Origin: Bradyrhizobium sp. CCGUVB4N
GTDB lineage: Bacteria; Pseudomonadota; Alphaproteobacteria; Rhizobiales; Xanthobacteraceae
Length of the DNA: 64,000 nt
Assembly: GCF_024199945.1 (NCBI RefSeq)
Contig: NZ_JANADP010000001.1
Span: forward strand, 7,130,001-7,194,000
Direction of reading: 5' to 3'
Under the pieces are notes generated by a model that saw only the letters and a list, made by a program, of their open reading frames with translations, did no database searches and was not told the DNA's origin. The translations under genes and the position numbers were made by a program. Shown in pieces: positions 15,510 through 25,529 of this stretch (position 1 is the first letter of the stretch; each line of letters begins with the position of its first letter).

Positions 15510-15692
15510 CCAGGTTCCTCTTCAAATTAATCACGGCAATGTGCGCCGATTGCGCGCGCCTTCCCGAAGCTACCACACTCGCACCGCATTCTCGCGATGA
15601 GCTTGGCTTGTTCCCTTGGACGGGGAGCGGTGAACCGCACGCGGAAGAAGTAGGCGCTCTTTCCGCGGCTTTGATTAGGGGAGATTTTTGGA

Positions 15693-15917
15693 ATGGCAAC
15701 GCGCGATAGACGTTTGGCAGAATTCGATGGCGCCGGAGAGCCACCACCTGGCCTGCCGGTCGAGGTGCTGTGTGAGGATCACAGCGGGACATATCAACTG
15801 CCGTTCGCCTGCCGCTATGTCGAGGGCCGCTGGCAGAATGACGCGGCCGGCGTCCCGGTGGAAGCCACCGTCATTGGTTGGCGCGTGCCGCGCGTGAAGC
15901 ATTCCGGCGTGGCCTGA
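15693..15917 (+). CDS. Small hypothetical protein (74 aa)
   Basis: The product begins MATRDRRLAEFDGAGEPPPG and contains a compact segment (LPVEVLCEDHSGTYQLPFAC) that looks like a small beta fold. GGGGAG lies about 10 nt before the ATG, and an overlapping reading from 15688 is in another frame. Codon use matches the neighbours, and a strong hairpin follows the stop. It is probably a real cytoplasmic protein; no family recognised. Confidence 0.6.
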   Translation: MATRDRRLAEFDGAGEPPPGLPVEVLCEDHSGTYQLPFACRYVEGRWQNDAAGVPVEATVIGWRVPRVKHSGVA

Positions 15918-15945
15918 CGGTTTGGTTCTGTCTCAAAATGCAACG

Positions 15946-15981
15946 GGGCCGCGCTCCGCCTTAACGAACGGAACGCGGCCC
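15946..15981 (+). terminator. Terminator-like hairpin after the 74-aa gene
   Basis: GGGCCGCGCTCCG pairs with CGGAACGCGGCCC (one C-A mismatch) around a 10-nt loop, 28 nt after the stop codon. No T-run follows. Confidence 0.6.
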
Positions 15982-16196
15982 GAACGAATCACGTCCGAAT
16001 CAGCCGTTTGACGCTGTACGCGGCTGTTCACGGCTAGATGTCGACAAGGCGCCGCCGGGGCGCACAATATCTGCGCGGTGCGAGATGCGCCCTCGCCAGA
16101 TACCGGCCGCAAAAGTTAACGATGGCAAAGACATGGAGGTCGGCGAGACGCAGGCCGCCGCCGCCCCGGAAACAGGCAGGACCGTAGGCCGCCTGC

Positions 16197-16853
16197 CTAA
16201 TATTCGACCTCGAGCTCCTCGATCTCGGCCGGCTCTTCCTGCGCCGCCGCGATCCATTCCCTCATCTCGGGCATCGCCATGATGGTATCGGCATAGGCCT
16301 TCAACCGTGGCTCGAGCTTGACGTCATAGGTGACGAAGCGCGTCACCACGGGCGCGTACATCGCATCCGCCATGGTGCGCGTCTCGCCGAACAGGAACGG
16401 GCCGCCGGATTTCTCCAGACAGTCGCGCCAGATCGACCAGACCCGGTCGATGTCGGCCTGCGCGCGCGACCAGATCTTGAAGCCGGGGAAGTGGCCCTTC
16501 AGATTGACCGGCAGCGAGGCGCGTAGCGTGGTGAAGCCCGAATGGATCTCGCCGCAGATCGAGCGGCAATGCGCGCGCTGGACGCGATCCGCCGGCAACA
16601 GGCCGGCGTCCGGCATCACCTCGTTGAGATATTCGGCAATGGCAAGCGTATCCCAGACCGTGGCGCCGTCGTGGCGCAGACAGGGCACCAGGATCGAGGA
16701 CGACAGCAGCAGGATTTCGGCACGCGCCGAGGCGTCATCCGGTGCGGTGACGATCTCCTCGAAATCGAGCCCGGAGAACTTCGTCAGCAGCCAGCCACGC
16801 AGCGACCAGGACGAATAGTTCTTGCTGCTGATGGTCAGTGTCGCCTTCGCCAT
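16197..16853 (-). CDS. Glutathione S-transferase family protein
   Basis: Product of 218 aa. The N-terminal thioredoxin-like domain opens with LTISSKNYSSWSLRGWLLTK, where the SSWSLR segment is the glutathione-activating region of this GST group. VPCLRHDGATVWDTLAIAEY is the typical cis-Pro and glutamyl-binding block. The C-terminal helical domain carries PFLFGETRTMADAMYAPVV, with the family's conserved Asp. I use the ATG at 16853; upstream sequence is not GST-like. It is divergent from phaZ (121 nt gap). Conjugation or isomerase activity is possible; substrate unknown. Confidence 0.9.
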   Translation of the reverse strand: MAKATLTISSKNYSSWSLRGWLLTKFSGLDFEEIVTAPDDASARAEILLLSSSILVPCLRHDGATVWDTLAIAEYLNEVMPDAGLLPADRVQRAHCRSICGEIHSGFTTLRASLPVNLKGHFPGFKIWSRAQADIDRVWSIWRDCLEKSGGPFLFGETRTMADAMYAPVVTRFVTYDVKLEPRLKAYADTIMAMPEMREWIAAAQEEPAEIEELEVEY

Positions 16854-16973
16854 AGGGCCTTCCCTCACGTTTACGGCCAAAGGAGCAGCAAGCGACGTGC
16901 CAATTTGAGGGGCGGCCAGTGTCCGTCTGGCTCCGATATTGCATGGCAACATCGGAGAGGTGGGCGCTTCAGT

Positions 16974-18197
16974 ATGATGTCGATGTATTATCAGGCTTTT
17001 CAGAACCAGATGGACCTGACGGCGCCGTGGCGGGCGGGCGCCTCGTCCGCGCTCAAATTCCTCGATCTGGTGCCGCAGGGCATGTCCGACAGGGTGGTCG
17101 GCCGGCTCTCGGCGGCGCTGGAGTTGATCTCCCGCTCCACCCTCACCTATCACCGCCCGGCCTACGGCATCGACAGCGTGATGATCGGCAATCGCGAGGT
17201 CGGCGTCACCGAGGAGATCGCCTATGCGACGCCGTTCGGCTCGCTGCTGCACTTCAAGAAGGACGGCGTGACCGAGCAGCCGCGCATGCTGCTGGTGGCG
17301 CCGATGTCCGGACATTTCGCCACGCTCCTGCGCGGCACCGTGAAGACGCTGCTGCAGGACCACGACGTCTACATCACCGACTGGCACAATCCGCGCGACA
17401 TTCCGCGCAGCGAGGGCCGCTTCGGGCTCGACGACTACACCGAACACCTGATCGACTTCCTCGGACAGCTGGGTCCGCGCCCGCATATGGTGGCGATATG
17501 CCAGCCGTCAGTGTCGGCGCTCGCGGCCGCCGCGATCATGTGCGAGGGCAATCACCCGTCGCGGCCGGCGACGCTGACGCTGATGGCCGGGCCGATCGAC
17601 ACGCGGATCCAGCCGACCAAGGTCAACGACTTCGCCAAGAGCAAGCCGATCGAATGGTTCGAGCAGAACCTGATCAACTACGTCCCGGTGCAGTGCCGCG
17701 GCGCATTCCGGAAGGTCTATCCCGGCTTCGTGCAGCTCACCGCCTTCGTCTCGATGAACCTCGAGCGCCACATCAAGCAGCACATGGATCTCGCCAACCA
17801 CATCGCCAAGGGCGAGAAGGAGAAAGCGGCAAGCATCAAGACCTTCTACGACGAATATTTTGCGGTGATGGATTTGCCCGCCGAGTTCTACATCGAGACC
17901 GTGCGCGACGTGTTCCAGGAGCACCTGCTGCCGCAAGGCAAGCTGATGCATCGCGGCCGCCCCGTCGACACCAAGGCCGTCAGCCGCATGGGGCTGATGA
18001 CGGTCGAGGGCGAAAAGGACGACATCTGCTCGATCGGCCAGACGCTCGCCGCGCAAGACCTCTGCACCAGCGTGCGCGCCTATCGCAGGGTCCATCACAT
18101 GCAGGCCGGTGTCGGCCATTACGGCGTCTTCTCGGGCAAGCGCTGGAATAACGAGATCTACCCGCTGCTGCGGGATTTCGTGCACGTGAATTCGTGA
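16974..18197 (+). CDS. phaZ: Intracellular polyhydroxyalkanoate depolymerase
   Basis: Product of 407 aa of the intracellular, native-granule PHA depolymerase family, which mobilises stored polyhydroxybutyrate. The nucleophile box is AICQPSVSAL with Cys176, matching the Cys-type active site known for the Ralstonia enzyme rather than the GxSxG of extracellular depolymerases. The family-typical GHFATLLRGTVKTLL and VYITDWHNPRDIP blocks precede it, and the C-terminal HMQAGVGHYGVFSGKRW holds the catalytic His. No signal peptide is seen. Starts at 16974, 16977 and 16983 are all possible. It converges on the cyclase gene with only 3 nt between stops. No phaC lies nearby. Confidence 0.93.
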   Translation: MMSMYYQAFQNQMDLTAPWRAGASSALKFLDLVPQGMSDRVVGRLSAALELISRSTLTYHRPAYGIDSVMIGNREVGVTEEIAYATPFGSLLHFKKDGVTEQPRMLLVAPMSGHFATLLRGTVKTLLQDHDVYITDWHNPRDIPRSEGRFGLDDYTEHLIDFLGQLGPRPHMVAICQPSVSALAAAAIMCEGNHPSRPATLTLMAGPIDTRIQPTKVNDFAKSKPIEWFEQNLINYVPVQCRGAFRKVYPGFVQLTAFVSMNLERHIKQHMDLANHIAKGEKEKAASIKTFYDEYFAVMDLPAEFYIETVRDVFQEHLLPQGKLMHRGRPVDTKAVSRMGLMTVEGEKDDICSIGQTLAAQDLCTSVRAYRRVHHMQAGVGHYGVFSGKRWNNEIYPLLRDFVHVNS

Positions 18198-18200
18198 CTA

Positions 18201-21200
18201 TCATTCCCCGCCGCCAAGACGACCCGCCGCGGAAACGGCACGCGCCTCACGCTCCTGCGCAAGCAGCTCTTTCGCTTCCATCAATTCAGGAAGGTTGCGC
18301 TCGGCCTCGAACTCAGCGAACACCGGCGCGAGCACTTCATAGACCGCACCGGCTCGGCCGTTTGTCCTGTGCAGGCGGGCAAGTCCAAGCGCGCTGCGCA
18401 GCTCGAAGGTCTTCGTCCGCTGGTGTCGCGCGATTTCCAACGCTCGCCTGAGGTCGGCTTCGGCCCTGGATTCGTCTGAAGAATCCTGACGCCATAGCAG
18501 CTTTCCGCGGACACGATGCAGCTCGGCATCAAGCCAATGCTGGCCGGACTGTCCGGTCCGGGCGATCAGTTCGTTCAGGATGTCGAGCCCTGTTTCGACC
18601 TGGCCCATCTCCGCATTCGCCACGGCGACATGCAGCCCCCAGAACGGTTCGCAGAGGTAGCAATCGTTCTCGTGCAGCAAGGTCCAGCCGTGACGCATGT
18701 CCGCCAGTCCGGCCATTCGGTCGCTGGCGCGCCACTTGGCCAGTCCGTTCAGGTAGGTGCCCGCGGCCACATACAGCGGCATGGTGTGGTCGCGCGCGAG
18801 ACCGAGCGCCAGGATCGTCTCGGTTTGCTGCAACATGCCCCCGCATACGCCGTCGAACACAGCGCGATGAACCAGCGCATTGGCCCGGGAAAGCGCCCGT
18901 TTTTCTCCCGACGCACCCACCGCTTCGGCGGCGAGCTCGCGCGCGCGTGCAGTGAGACCGAGCGGCCAGAGCACCAGGGCAAGAAATCTCATGATCACGA
19001 ACGGCAGATCCAGTGTCGAAGCCCTGAATGTCGCCGGATCCGGTTCGGCAGCATAGATGGCCAGCGCCCGCTCAAGATGCGTTCGCGCGTTCAAATAGTC
19101 GCCGCCGAACCAGCAGGTGACGCCGCTCGTCCATTGGGCAACCACGGCCGCCACCGGCGAGTCCGGCCGTCGATCCGCGGCGCCCCTGATGGCGTCCACA
19201 AGCTCCCGCATCGGAGCGAATTCGCCGTGTGTCAGGCAGGCATTGAAGAGCCCCGAATGAACAGGCGCAAGTTCAACGGGATCATCGATGTCGGCTGCGA
19301 ACCGGCGCGCACGCGTCCATGCCGCGATCGTTTCGGGAGCGCTGTGCCCGAGGCTGCCCCTCAGTGCGCGGCCGTACGAGATCTGCAGATGCAGCCTGGT
19401 CATCATCCGGCGGGGGTCATCCGGCAGCTCGTCGGCGGTCGCGACGGCCTTGCCGAGATGCGCGACCGCCTCGGAATAGGCAGAGCGTTTCAGCGCCTGC
19501 TGGCCCGCCTTGCGCCACCATTCGAGGGCTACCTCGCTCAGCCCCGCTTCGGTGAAGTGATGCGCCAGAACTTCCGGCTCGATCTCGGCGACGACCGGAA
19601 ACTTCTCACGCAGGACCTCGCCAATTCTTGTGTGAAGCAGGTGCCGTTTGCTTTTGAGCAAACTCTCGTAGGCGGCCTCCTGAACGAGGGCGTGCTTGAA
19701 ACTATAGCTTGCGTCGGGCGGAACCCCACGGCGAAGCAGCAGTTCGGCTTCTTCAAGTTGTCCCAGCGCGGCACTCAGCGTCAGATCATCGCGTCCCGCC
19801 ACATACTTCATGAGCGCGTATGAGAAATCGCGGCCGATGGCGGCACCTATCTGCGCCACCTCCTTGACTGGAGCGAGCCGGTCGAGCCGCGCCATCAGCG
19901 AATCCTGCAGCGTAGCGGGAATTGCGAGCGGCGGGAGCGGACTATTCAGGCGATAGCGCCCGGCATCTTCGACCAGCAGGCCGGACTCCAGCACCATCTT
20001 GGTCAGTTCCTCGACGAACAGCGGGACACCATCCGTCCTGTCGATGATCTGCTTCATCATCTCGCGTGGCAGCTGGCGACCGACAACCACCTGTTCCACC
20101 AGCGCGCGCGTGTCCTGCCGATCGAGCCGGTCGAGACGCAGCAGGCCGACATTGGCAAGGCCCGACCAGGACGGCTCGAACTCAGGCCGGGATGTCATGA
20201 GCATGAGGATCGGCAGTGCCCTGATCCGATCGACCGCGAGATCGAACAGCTCAAGGGTCGTGGCATCGGCCCAATGCAAATCTTCGCAGATAATCAGCAG
20301 AGGCTGACCTCGCGCCAACCCCTCGAGCTGATCGAGAAGGGCGGCAAACGTCTGTCGCCTCTGCTGCGCCGGACTCAAGCCGAGGGGTGGGCAATGGTCG
20401 CCGGTCGGAAGCGAAAGCAACGCCGCAATGAGCGGTGTTGCCCGGGCGACCTGCTGGGTTCCAAGCGCCAGCATGGCCTCGAGCTTGCTGAACCTTTGTT
20501 CCGGCGTGTCGTGCGCGCGGATTCCGGCGGCGCGCTCGAGCTGTGCGACAAAGGGATGAAGCGCGCTGTTGGTATGATAAGGCGAACACTGATATCGCAC
20601 GCGACGGTGCGTCCCCAACGAGGGACTTTCGGACAGCGTTGCGACGATGCGCGACTTGCCGATACCCGCCTCGCCGGAGATCAATACGATCTGGCCGTGA
20701 CCTTGCCATGCGTCTCGCTGGCGCGAGAGAATGAATTCGATCTCATCCTTGCGGCCGACAAAGCCGATCGAGCGCGCGGCACGGACCGCCTCGAAACGGC
20801 TCTCGGATGCGGTCGCGCCTTCCACCGCCCACACTGCGACGGGTTCGCCTATCCCCTTGACTTCGCGGCGGCCAAGATTGCGAAACGTGAAGAGATCCCC
20901 AAGCAGCCGGCGGGTCGATGACGCAACGACGACCGCCCCGGGTTCCGCGAGGCTCTGAAGCCGAGCAGCGAGATTTGGCGTGTCGCCGACGGTCGCATGC
21001 TCCTCCGACGCATCTCCACTGATGAGGTCGCCCACCACCACGAGACCGGTCGCAACTGCAATCCGCAGCTCCACCCGTTCGCCGGCGCCTGTGTCGAGCT
21101 GGCGAATTGCGGCGATAATGTCGAGGCCCGCGCGCACCGCGCGCTCCGCATCGTCTTCGTGGGCGCGCGGATAGCCGAAATAGACGAGTATTCCGTCGCC

Positions 21201-21575
21201 GACGAACCTGGCTATGCTGCCGTCATAAGCCGCAATGACCCGCGCACATGCGGCGCGGTAGACCCGGATCACTTCCCACATATCCTCGGGATCGAGGCGC
21301 GCCGAGAGCTTGGTCGAGCCGACCAGATCGCAAAACATGACGGTGAGGTGGCGCCGCTCGGCGTCGTGAGGAGGAGCCGGCGATGCGATCAATGCGGCCG
21401 GATCGAGGTCGGCAATGGCTCGTTGCATCTTGCGGCGATGACCGAGCAGGACTCCGAGCTTGTCGAAGTCTTCGTCCATCAGCTCGGGGAGGACGCCAAC
21501 GTCGATCCCGTTTTGGGCAAAACGCTCCGCGTATTGCCCAAGCCCCAGCTTCTCGAGCCACTCCGCAATCTGCAT
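18201..21575 (-). CDS. SAM domain - class III adenylate/guanylate cyclase - ATPase - TPR regulatory protein
   Basis: A 1124-aa multidomain protein. Residues 1-60 are a SAM domain (AEWLEKLGLGQYAERFAQNG). Residues 75-250 are a class III cyclase domain with metal-binding Asp83 (MFCDLVGST) and Asp127 (RFVGDGILVYFG). From about 270 there is a STAND/AAA-type ATPase with Walker A GEAGIGKS (301-308) and a LLIICEDLHWAD Walker B. The C-terminal half is TPR-like helices. This architecture recurs in many Bradyrhizobium proteins; it should make cAMP or cGMP in response to a signal sensed by the ATPase/TPR part. No membrane segment is seen. The frame is intact throughout. It stands alone on this strand. 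Confidence 0.93.
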   Translation of the reverse strand: MQIAEWLEKLGLGQYAERFAQNGIDVGVLPELMDEDFDKLGVLLGHRRKMQRAIADLDPAALIASPAPPHDAERRHLTVMFCDLVGSTKLSARLDPEDMWEVIRVYRAACARVIAAYDGSIARFVGDGILVYFGYPRAHEDDAERAVRAGLDIIAAIRQLDTGAGERVELRIAVATGLVVVGDLISGDASEEHATVGDTPNLAARLQSLAEPGAVVVASSTRRLLGDLFTFRNLGRREVKGIGEPVAVWAVEGATASESRFEAVRAARSIGFVGRKDEIEFILSRQRDAWQGHGQIVLISGEAGIGKSRIVATLSESPSLGTHRRVRYQCSPYHTNSALHPFVAQLERAAGIRAHDTPEQRFSKLEAMLALGTQQVARATPLIAALLSLPTGDHCPPLGLSPAQQRRQTFAALLDQLEGLARGQPLLIICEDLHWADATTLELFDLAVDRIRALPILMLMTSRPEFEPSWSGLANVGLLRLDRLDRQDTRALVEQVVVGRQLPREMMKQIIDRTDGVPLFVEELTKMVLESGLLVEDAGRYRLNSPLPPLAIPATLQDSLMARLDRLAPVKEVAQIGAAIGRDFSYALMKYVAGRDDLTLSAALGQLEEAELLLRRGVPPDASYSFKHALVQEAAYESLLKSKRHLLHTRIGEVLREKFPVVAEIEPEVLAHHFTEAGLSEVALEWWRKAGQQALKRSAYSEAVAHLGKAVATADELPDDPRRMMTRLHLQISYGRALRGSLGHSAPETIAAWTRARRFAADIDDPVELAPVHSGLFNACLTHGEFAPMRELVDAIRGAADRRPDSPVAAVVAQWTSGVTCWFGGDYLNARTHLERALAIYAAEPDPATFRASTLDLPFVIMRFLALVLWPLGLTARARELAAEAVGASGEKRALSRANALVHRAVFDGVCGGMLQQTETILALGLARDHTMPLYVAAGTYLNGLAKWRASDRMAGLADMRHGWTLLHENDCYLCEPFWGLHVAVANAEMGQVETGLDILNELIARTGQSGQHWLDAELHRVRGKLLWRQDSSDESRAEADLRRALEIARHQRTKTFELRSALGLARLHRTNGRAGAVYEVLAPVFAEFEAERNLPELMEAKELLAQEREARAVSAAGRLGGGE

Positions 21576-21869
21576 GGCTCACCCATCTTATGACTGGCGA
21601 TTAGCAGAATTTTGGACCACGGCCGCGGCGAGACAATATCCCAACGCCACCATGATGGCACGTCTTGTTTGCCCTGCGAAAATTAGGTTACTCGTTACCG
21701 ATGACGCTTCGGTCGGGACACGACCCGATGTGAACGGCCGCGCTACCAAACATCGCCGACACGCAGCGTTTGACAGCGGAGGTTGCGATGATTAGTCACG
21801 CCTCACTCCAGCTCTGAAGCCGACCGACTGCACCTGGTGCTCACATGCAATGCCAAGGAGACGTCTGCT

Positions 21870-22385
21870 TCATTGCTCGTTCGTCGGCGCCTCATGGCTG
21901 CGAGCCATCGTGCCCGCCGCAACCTGAAGCGAAGATCCGACCGCCCAGCAGACCGCAACAAAGCCTATCAGGGCGTCGGGTAGATTTTGATCAAGGACAA
22001 GAATGCTTACGGAAAGAGTTGCGGCAATCGCCGCGCCGAACGTTCCGGCCGCGCTCATGATTTCAGCCGGCTCAGAGCCGTTCCATTCTTCCGAGATGCT
22101 CGATTTCGGCCGCCGCGCGAGATTGCCGGACAAGTCAATTCCGACATAAAAGCTGAGAGCTCCGTAGAGCATCGTTATCAGCACGATCCAGCCGCTCTCA
22201 AACAGCCCATCTTTCTGACGCAACAGGGTCGCCCCCACATAGAGACCGCAAGAGGCTCCAACGGCCGCCAGCCCAATTCTTTCAAGGGTATGGGCAGACT
22301 TGATCAGGCTGGAACGGGCGATCCCGAGACCGCTGACGTACCTTGTGAGGGAAAATGCGGTCGAACTTGCACTGGTATTCTTCAT
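21870..22385 (-). CDS. Small integral membrane protein of unknown function
   Basis: Product of 171 aa with four likely transmembrane helices: LAAVGASCGLYVGATLL, GWIVLITMLYGALSFYVGI, AGTFGAAIAATLSVSILVL and ALIGFVAVCWAVGSSLQVA. A polar loop (ARRPKSSISEEWNGSEPAE) lies between the second and third. An AAGGAG ribosome site sits 7 nt before the ATG at 22385, which decides the start. The region is less GC-rich than most of the window. I recognise no family, and nothing nearby suggests a role. Confidence 0.75.
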   Translation of the reverse strand: MKNTSASSTAFSLTRYVSGLGIARSSLIKSAHTLERIGLAAVGASCGLYVGATLLRQKDGLFESGWIVLITMLYGALSFYVGIDLSGNLARRPKSSISEEWNGSEPAEIMSAAGTFGAAIAATLSVSILVLDQNLPDALIGFVAVCWAVGSSLQVAAGTMARSHEAPTNEQ

Positions 22386-22722
22386 TGGGGGCTCCTTATG
22401 AGCAATTGGCAGTCTACTGGCCGACCCGAATAGAATCTGCCGGGACGCGGTTCTCGATGCCCTTGATTCCAATGTCAGAAAGATCTGTGCTGAGTGATGG
22501 GGCTGACTTGCTCGCGAAGGCGAGAGCCAATCCGAGGCTGCGCGCACGCCGCTGCGCAGGCATTGCAACTCACCCGTGCCTGTCAGCCAGCTCCGGGTGC
22601 GGCAATTTCTTGCTGGAGTGATAGTTCAAATCGTGAGGGATGAACTATGAAGCGGTTCACAGATCACTGTTCTCTGCCCCGCCATCCAGTCACAATCTCC
22701 GGAGGACGTGCGAAGCTCGCAG
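22386..22722. other. Intergenic stretch without a supported gene
   Basis: This 337-nt gap lies between the ribosome site of the membrane protein gene and the end of the ABC transporter operon. Apart from the inverted repeat at 22621-22648 I see no coding-like reading, no repeat shared with other parts of the window, and no RNA gene. Confidence 0.6.
22621..22648. repeat. Inverted repeat downstream of the ABC operon
   Basis: ATAGTTCA and TGAACTAT form a perfect 8-bp dyad around a 12-nt centre, 75 nt past the last gene of the minus-strand transporter operon. It could be a weak terminator or a protein-binding site. AT-rich dyads are otherwise rare in this window. Confidence 0.4.
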
Positions 22723-24591
22723 TCAGCCCGACCACTCCTCGCCCCACGCCTGCACGACATGGCCGGGCGAGACTTCGCGATATTGTCGGATCGGCGGTTG
22801 ATAGTCCGGTGCACGCACCGGGCTTCTGATTTCGTCGTTGGCCACTTCGCGCTTGCTGCCGCGGCGTGCGGGGTCGGGCACGGGAACGGCGGCCATCAGC
22901 CTCTTGGTGTAGGGATGCTGCGGGTTGCCGAACACCGCAGCGCGCGGACCTATCTCGACGATCTCGCCGAGATACATCACCGCGATGCGGTGGCTCATGC
23001 GCTCGACCACGGCGATATCGTGGGAGATGAAGAGATAGGCGAGCCCCATGCTGGCCTGAAGGTCGAGCATCAGATTGACGACCTGCGCCTTGACCGAGAC
23101 ATCGAGCGCGGAGACCGCCTCGTCCGCGACGATCAGCTTTGGCCCGAGCGCGAGCGCACGCGCGATACAGATGCGCTGGCGCTGCCCGCCGGAGAATTCA
23201 TGCGGGAAGCGTGCGGCCATGTCGGCGGTGAGGCCGACGCGCACGAGCAGGTCGGCGACCTTGTCGCGCGCCTGCGACGCCGAGGCGAGGCCGTTGGCCA
23301 GCAGTGGCGCCGCGATCGCCGTTCCCGCCGACATCCGTGGATTGAGGCTCGCGAACGGATCCTGAAACACGATCTGCATGTGCTTGCGGAAATCGCGCAA
23401 GGTGCGACCGCTCATGGCGAGCACATCCTGGCCGTCGATCAGGACGGTGCCGGCATCCGGCTCGGTCAGCTTGAGGATCGATCGCCCCGTCGTCGACTTG
23501 CCGCAGCCGGATTCGCCAACCAGCGCCAGCGTCTCGCCGGCGCGCAAGGTGAACGAGATGTTCTCGACGGCATGAACGCGGCCGGAGACCTTGCCGAACA
23601 GACCCGCGCGGATCGGAAAGCGCGTGGTGAGGTTTGATACCTCGAGCAGCGGACGCTCCGCGCTCGACACCGTATCGGGCGTCTCCGCCGGTTCGTCCGA
23701 GGTGCCCGTGACCTTGTCGACGATGGGAAAGCGCATCGGCCGCGTCCGGCCGTCCATCGAGCCGAGCCGCGGCACGGCGGCGAGCAGTGCACGCGTATAG
23801 GGATGCGAGGGTGCGGCGAAGATGCGCGACGTCGCGTCGGTCTCGACAGCCTGTCCGCCATACATCACCACGGTACGATCCGCGATCTCGGCGACCACGC
23901 CCATATCGTGGGTAATGAAGAGGATCGACATCCCCTCCTCCTGCTGAAGCTCCTTCAGCAATTCCAGGATCTGCGCCTGGATGGTGACGTCGAGCGCCGT
24001 GGTCGGCTCGTCCGCTATCAGGAGTTTTGGCTTGCAGGCCAGCGCCATCGCGATCATCACGCGCTGGCGCATGCCACCGGAGAAACGATGCGGATGCTCG
24101 TGGAAGCGCGATTTTGCAGCGGGGATACGGACACGATCGAGCAGGCGGATGGTCTCGGCCTCGGCCGCCGCACGCGACAGGCCGCGATGCTGGATCAGCG
24201 CTTCCGCGATCTGGAATCCGATGGTGAGCACCGGATTGAGGCTGGTCATCGGCTCCTGGAAGATCATCGCGACATCGTTGCCGCGGATGTCCTTCATATC
24301 AGCTTCGGGCAGCGTCAGCAGATCGCGGCCGACCAAATTGATGCGACCTTCGATGCGGCCGCTCTCTTTTGGAATGAGCCGCATGATCGAGAGCGCGGTG
24401 ACGCTCTTGCCCGAACCGGACTCACCGACGATCGCGACGGTCTCGCGTGGCGCGATATCGAAGGAGACGTTGCGAACGACCGGGATCCATTGCTGGTCGC
24501 GCAGGAAGGACGTAGTCAGGCCCGAGACCGACAGCACGGGCGCCAGCGCGCCGGCAACGATCTGATCGGGTCTGCTTGCGCCGATGCTCAT
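22723..24591 (-). CDS. Fused double ATPase of a dipeptide/opine-type ABC transporter
   Basis: Product of 622 aa made of two complete ABC ATPase domains in one chain, corresponding to fused DppD and DppF. The first domain has Walker A GESGSGKS and signature FSGGMRQRVMIA; the second has GESGCGKS and FSGGQRQRICIA. Each is followed by the oligopeptide-transporter C-terminal segment (HPYTRALLAAVP, HPYTKRLMAAVP). It powers uptake through the DppB/DppC-like permeases encoded upstream in the operon. It starts 9 nt after the stop of the frameshifted dehydrogenase. Fused versions such as GsiA are known. The substrate is unknown. Confidence 0.94.
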   Translation of the reverse strand: MSIGASRPDQIVAGALAPVLSVSGLTTSFLRDQQWIPVVRNVSFDIAPRETVAIVGESGSGKSVTALSIMRLIPKESGRIEGRINLVGRDLLTLPEADMKDIRGNDVAMIFQEPMTSLNPVLTIGFQIAEALIQHRGLSRAAAEAETIRLLDRVRIPAAKSRFHEHPHRFSGGMRQRVMIAMALACKPKLLIADEPTTALDVTIQAQILELLKELQQEEGMSILFITHDMGVVAEIADRTVVMYGGQAVETDATSRIFAAPSHPYTRALLAAVPRLGSMDGRTRPMRFPIVDKVTGTSDEPAETPDTVSSAERPLLEVSNLTTRFPIRAGLFGKVSGRVHAVENISFTLRAGETLALVGESGCGKSTTGRSILKLTEPDAGTVLIDGQDVLAMSGRTLRDFRKHMQIVFQDPFASLNPRMSAGTAIAAPLLANGLASASQARDKVADLLVRVGLTADMAARFPHEFSGGQRQRICIARALALGPKLIVADEAVSALDVSVKAQVVNLMLDLQASMGLAYLFISHDIAVVERMSHRIAVMYLGEIVEIGPRAAVFGNPQHPYTKRLMAAVPVPDPARRGSKREVANDEIRSPVRAPDYQPPIRQYREVSPGHVVQAWGEEWSG

Positions 24592-24600
24592 GCAAGTATC

Positions 24601-25522
24601 CTAGTAGCCGCGATCGCGGTCGATACGCCCCGGTAGGGGCTCGCCGCGGCGGTGGCGTGCGATGGTGTCGAGCACGTAGTCGACCGCGGTTTCCGGCTTC
24701 GTCGTGCTGGCGATGTGCGGCGTGAGAAGAATACGCGGATGACTCCAGAACGGATGGCCCGCGGGCAGCGGCTCGGGCTCGGCGACGTCGAGCACGGCGG
24801 CCGACAGCACGCCGCCGTCCAGCGCCGCGACGAGGTCGGCCTCGACCAGATGGCCGCCCCGCCCGACATTGAGCAGCCGCGCGCGGCAGACGCGCAAACA
24901 GATTTGCGTTCAGAATGCCGCGCGTCTCCGATGTCAGCGGCAGCAGGCAGACGAGGATGTCGGCCTGCCCCAGGAAATCCGGCAGGGCCTCCGCACCCGC
25001 ATAACAGGTGACGCCCGCGATGCTGCGTGGCGAACGGTTCCAGCCGAGCAGCGGAAAGTCGAACGATTTGAGCCGGTCGAGCACGGCCTGGCCAAGCAGA
25101 CCGAGCCCCATCACACCGACACGCCGTTCGCCCGTGTGCGTCACGGAGAGCTCGCGCCAGACTTGATCGCGCTGCTGGCCGATGAACTGCACGAGATCAC
25201 GATGCAGCGCGAGCACCGACATGCAGGCATATTCGACCATGCGCTCGGTGATACCGGGTTCCATCATGCGGACCAGCGGGACATGCGGAGGTAGTTTCGT
25301 GATGTCGAACTGATCGACGCCGGCGCCGACCGAGAACACCAGCTCGAGATTGGGGAACGTCGCCGCAATATTGTCGGGCGGCTGCCAAGCCACCAGATAA
25401 CGCACCGCCTGGGGATCGCCGATATCCGGCCAGACCCGGAACGGCACGTCCGGCGCGCGCTCGGCGAAGAAGCGGGCCCACTCCGCGCCGCGCGCCATGT
25501 TGGCCTTGTAGAGAACCGTCAT
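24601..25522 (-). pseudogene. 2-hydroxyacid dehydrogenase (GhrA-like), frameshifted
   Basis: The N-terminal part reads from 25522 (MTVLYKANMARGAEWARFF) through the Rossmann motif VGVMGLGLLGQA up to LFARLPR near 24876. The family's next block, RLLNVGRGGHLVEADLVAAL, then continues in a different frame and runs to the stop at 24601, including the catalytic Glu (LDVAEPEPLP) and His (LTPHIASTT). The break lies in a GC-alternating run; adding 2 nt would restore a single 307-residue protein of normal GhrA length. Either the gene is broken or the sequence has an indel error. It sits inside the ABC operon between the FAD oxidase and the ATPase, where it may reduce a keto-acid product. Confidence 0.85.
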
Positions 25523-25529
25523 GCCGCCC

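Noticed and set aside
21576..21869. Small readings between the giant cyclase and the membrane protein
   Set aside because: They lack ribosome sites and protein-like composition; the gap probably holds only the cyclase promoter.
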